DNA of 64,000 bases, from the NCBI GenBank assembly GCA_035544955.1, contig DASZZN010000008.1:1-64000 (forward strand). The letters run 5' to 3'. Position 1 is the first letter of the stretch. Every line of letters begins with the position of its first letter. The notes under the pieces were generated by a model, which searched no databases, was not told the DNA's origin, and saw nothing but the letters and a program-made list of their open reading frames with translations. A program made the translations under genes and the position numbers. This stretch comes from Candidatus Dormiibacterota bacterium. Its GTDB lineage: Bacteria > Chloroflexota > Dormibacteria > CF-121. Shown piece by piece: positions 63,403 to 64,000 of the stretch.

Positions 63403-63672
63403 CGCCGGATTAGGGTTGAGCCTGCTGCCTGGCTATGGCAGCGACCGACCGCGGCGAGGGCGGCGCGGGTCGCCCTCCGGAGCGGCGCAGAGGGACCGAA
63501 TCGCCTCACCCACGATGGCACGTCTGACGCAAGTGATCTGGACCCGAACGGCAGAGGCGTTTAACGCCGGCCGATCTGGGGCCGATTCAAACTCAGCAGG
63601 TCGGCCCCTCGAGCAGTCCGGAGGGTGCGCCGCAGTCAGCCGTGGTCGGCTGGCGTCAGCGGGCGCTACCCA

Positions 63673-64000
63673 CTAGCGCAACTCGATCGACGCCGTTTGC
63701 GACTGGGGCGTCGGGCTGGGTCCAACCGCCGTCGTGAACTTCCAGACGGCGCGGCCGGCCGTGCCGTTGAGGGTGTAGGTCAGGTCCGCCGTATAGGTGG
63801 TCCCCGCCGCGAGGGGGACGTTCGCGAGGTAGGCGAACGAGTTCTCCATATCCGGGTCGGTCGGCCGCAGCGTAATCCCTGGCAGGTCCGTACCCGACGG
63901 ATCGCGGAAATGGAAGGCGCCGATCGTGACCTTTGAATTGCGGTCGAACGTTGCGGTCACCGGGTAGCCGATCGGATAGCTGGCGTTCGGCGCCGGGTCC
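63673..64000 (-). CDS. Secreted protein with Ig-like C-terminal domain (5' end beyond the window)
   Basis: The last 109 codons run in from the right edge: DPAPNASYPIGYPVTATFDR, SKVTIGAFHFRDPSG, LPGITLRPTDPDMENSFAYL and AAGTTYTADLTYTLNGTAGR, ending WKFTTAVGP and a short tail. The Y/W-rich strands and TYTADLxYxLNGT pattern match the Ig-like domain found after CAP (SCP/PR-1) domains in secreted proteins. Only this part is visible, so the catalytic or ligand part is unknown. Confidence 0.6.
   Translation of the reverse strand, partial: DPAPNASYPIGYPVTATFDRNSKVTIGAFHFRDPSGTDLPGITLRPTDPDMENSFAYLANVPLAAGTTYTADLTYTLNGTAGRAVWKFTTAVGPSPTPQSQTASIELR

Overview
This 64 kb window comes from a GC-rich bacterial chromosome. 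No rRNA or other taxonomic marker is present, so placement rests on gene content: a LysW-carrier lysine/arginine cluster under a transcription-attenuating T-box leader, a DUF1501/DUF1800 pair, several apparently leaderless genes, and many GTG/TTG starts in translationally coupled operons. I infer a soil-type member of the Chloroflexota/Dormibacterota neighbourhood; Deinococcota-like relatives share the LysW trait. Confidence in the phylum is moderate to low.

Layout. 1-2247: 5' part of an Lhr-type helicase and a ketopantoate reductase. 2373-15916: a polymorphic-toxin locus. It holds a 2,662-aa secreted RHS protein with a PIN-like toxin tip and a downstream immunity-type gene with a SUKH-like C-terminal half. 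A graveyard of displaced cassettes follows: a second RHS tip broken by frameshifts, a helicase-associated-domain ORF as its probable partner, a SUKH gene, two damaged copies of a SUKH-HEAT gene, and an IS3-type transposase remnant. 16085-21490: three YggT-family membrane proteins plus a fourth 5' vestige, a secreted protein with Ig-like repeats, and an ice-binding-fold (DUF3494) protein with a low-complexity acidic/His tail.

21501-35186 is the metabolic core. The minus-strand operon hcs-lysT-lysU-lysW-lysX-lysK-lysY-lysZ-lysJ encodes the alpha-aminoadipate route to lysine on the LysW carrier. It starts behind a complete T-box leader whose specifier region reads as a lysine codon. Directly upstream lies a second LysX-like ligase (argX); divergent from it are argG-like, argH, argR and canonical argG. 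Only one LysZ/Y/J/K set is present, so the simplest reading is that these enzymes serve both lysine (through LysX) and ornithine/arginine (through ArgX), as in Sulfolobus. A citrulline-forming enzyme (argF) is not in the window.

35067-50415: a C39-type peptidase, YbjQ, a DesK/LiaS-type two-component system with a MacB-type ABC exporter, a LysR regulator, a nucleotidyltransferase, an isocitrate lyase-family enzyme with a tiny Cys-rich upstream ORF, a PspC/LiaF-type envelope module, a metal module (ZIP plus DtxR-type regulator), an amidohydrolase and an ammonium channel. 50719-56870: a metallo-beta-lactamase-fold hydrolase, the Tat-type DUF1501/DUF1800 pair, a frameshifted IS481-type element with CTAG target duplications, a secreted phosphoesterase and a 39-aa lipoprotein.

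56881-61595: an NAD-type formate dehydrogenase operon. Its catalytic subunit carries an in-frame UGA exactly at the selenocysteine position, followed by a SECIS-like hairpin. Its N-terminal iron-sulfur half is a separate gene at the far end of the operon. The window closes with pxpA (5-oxoprolinase A), a secreted degenerate PHP-like protein, and a partial secreted protein.
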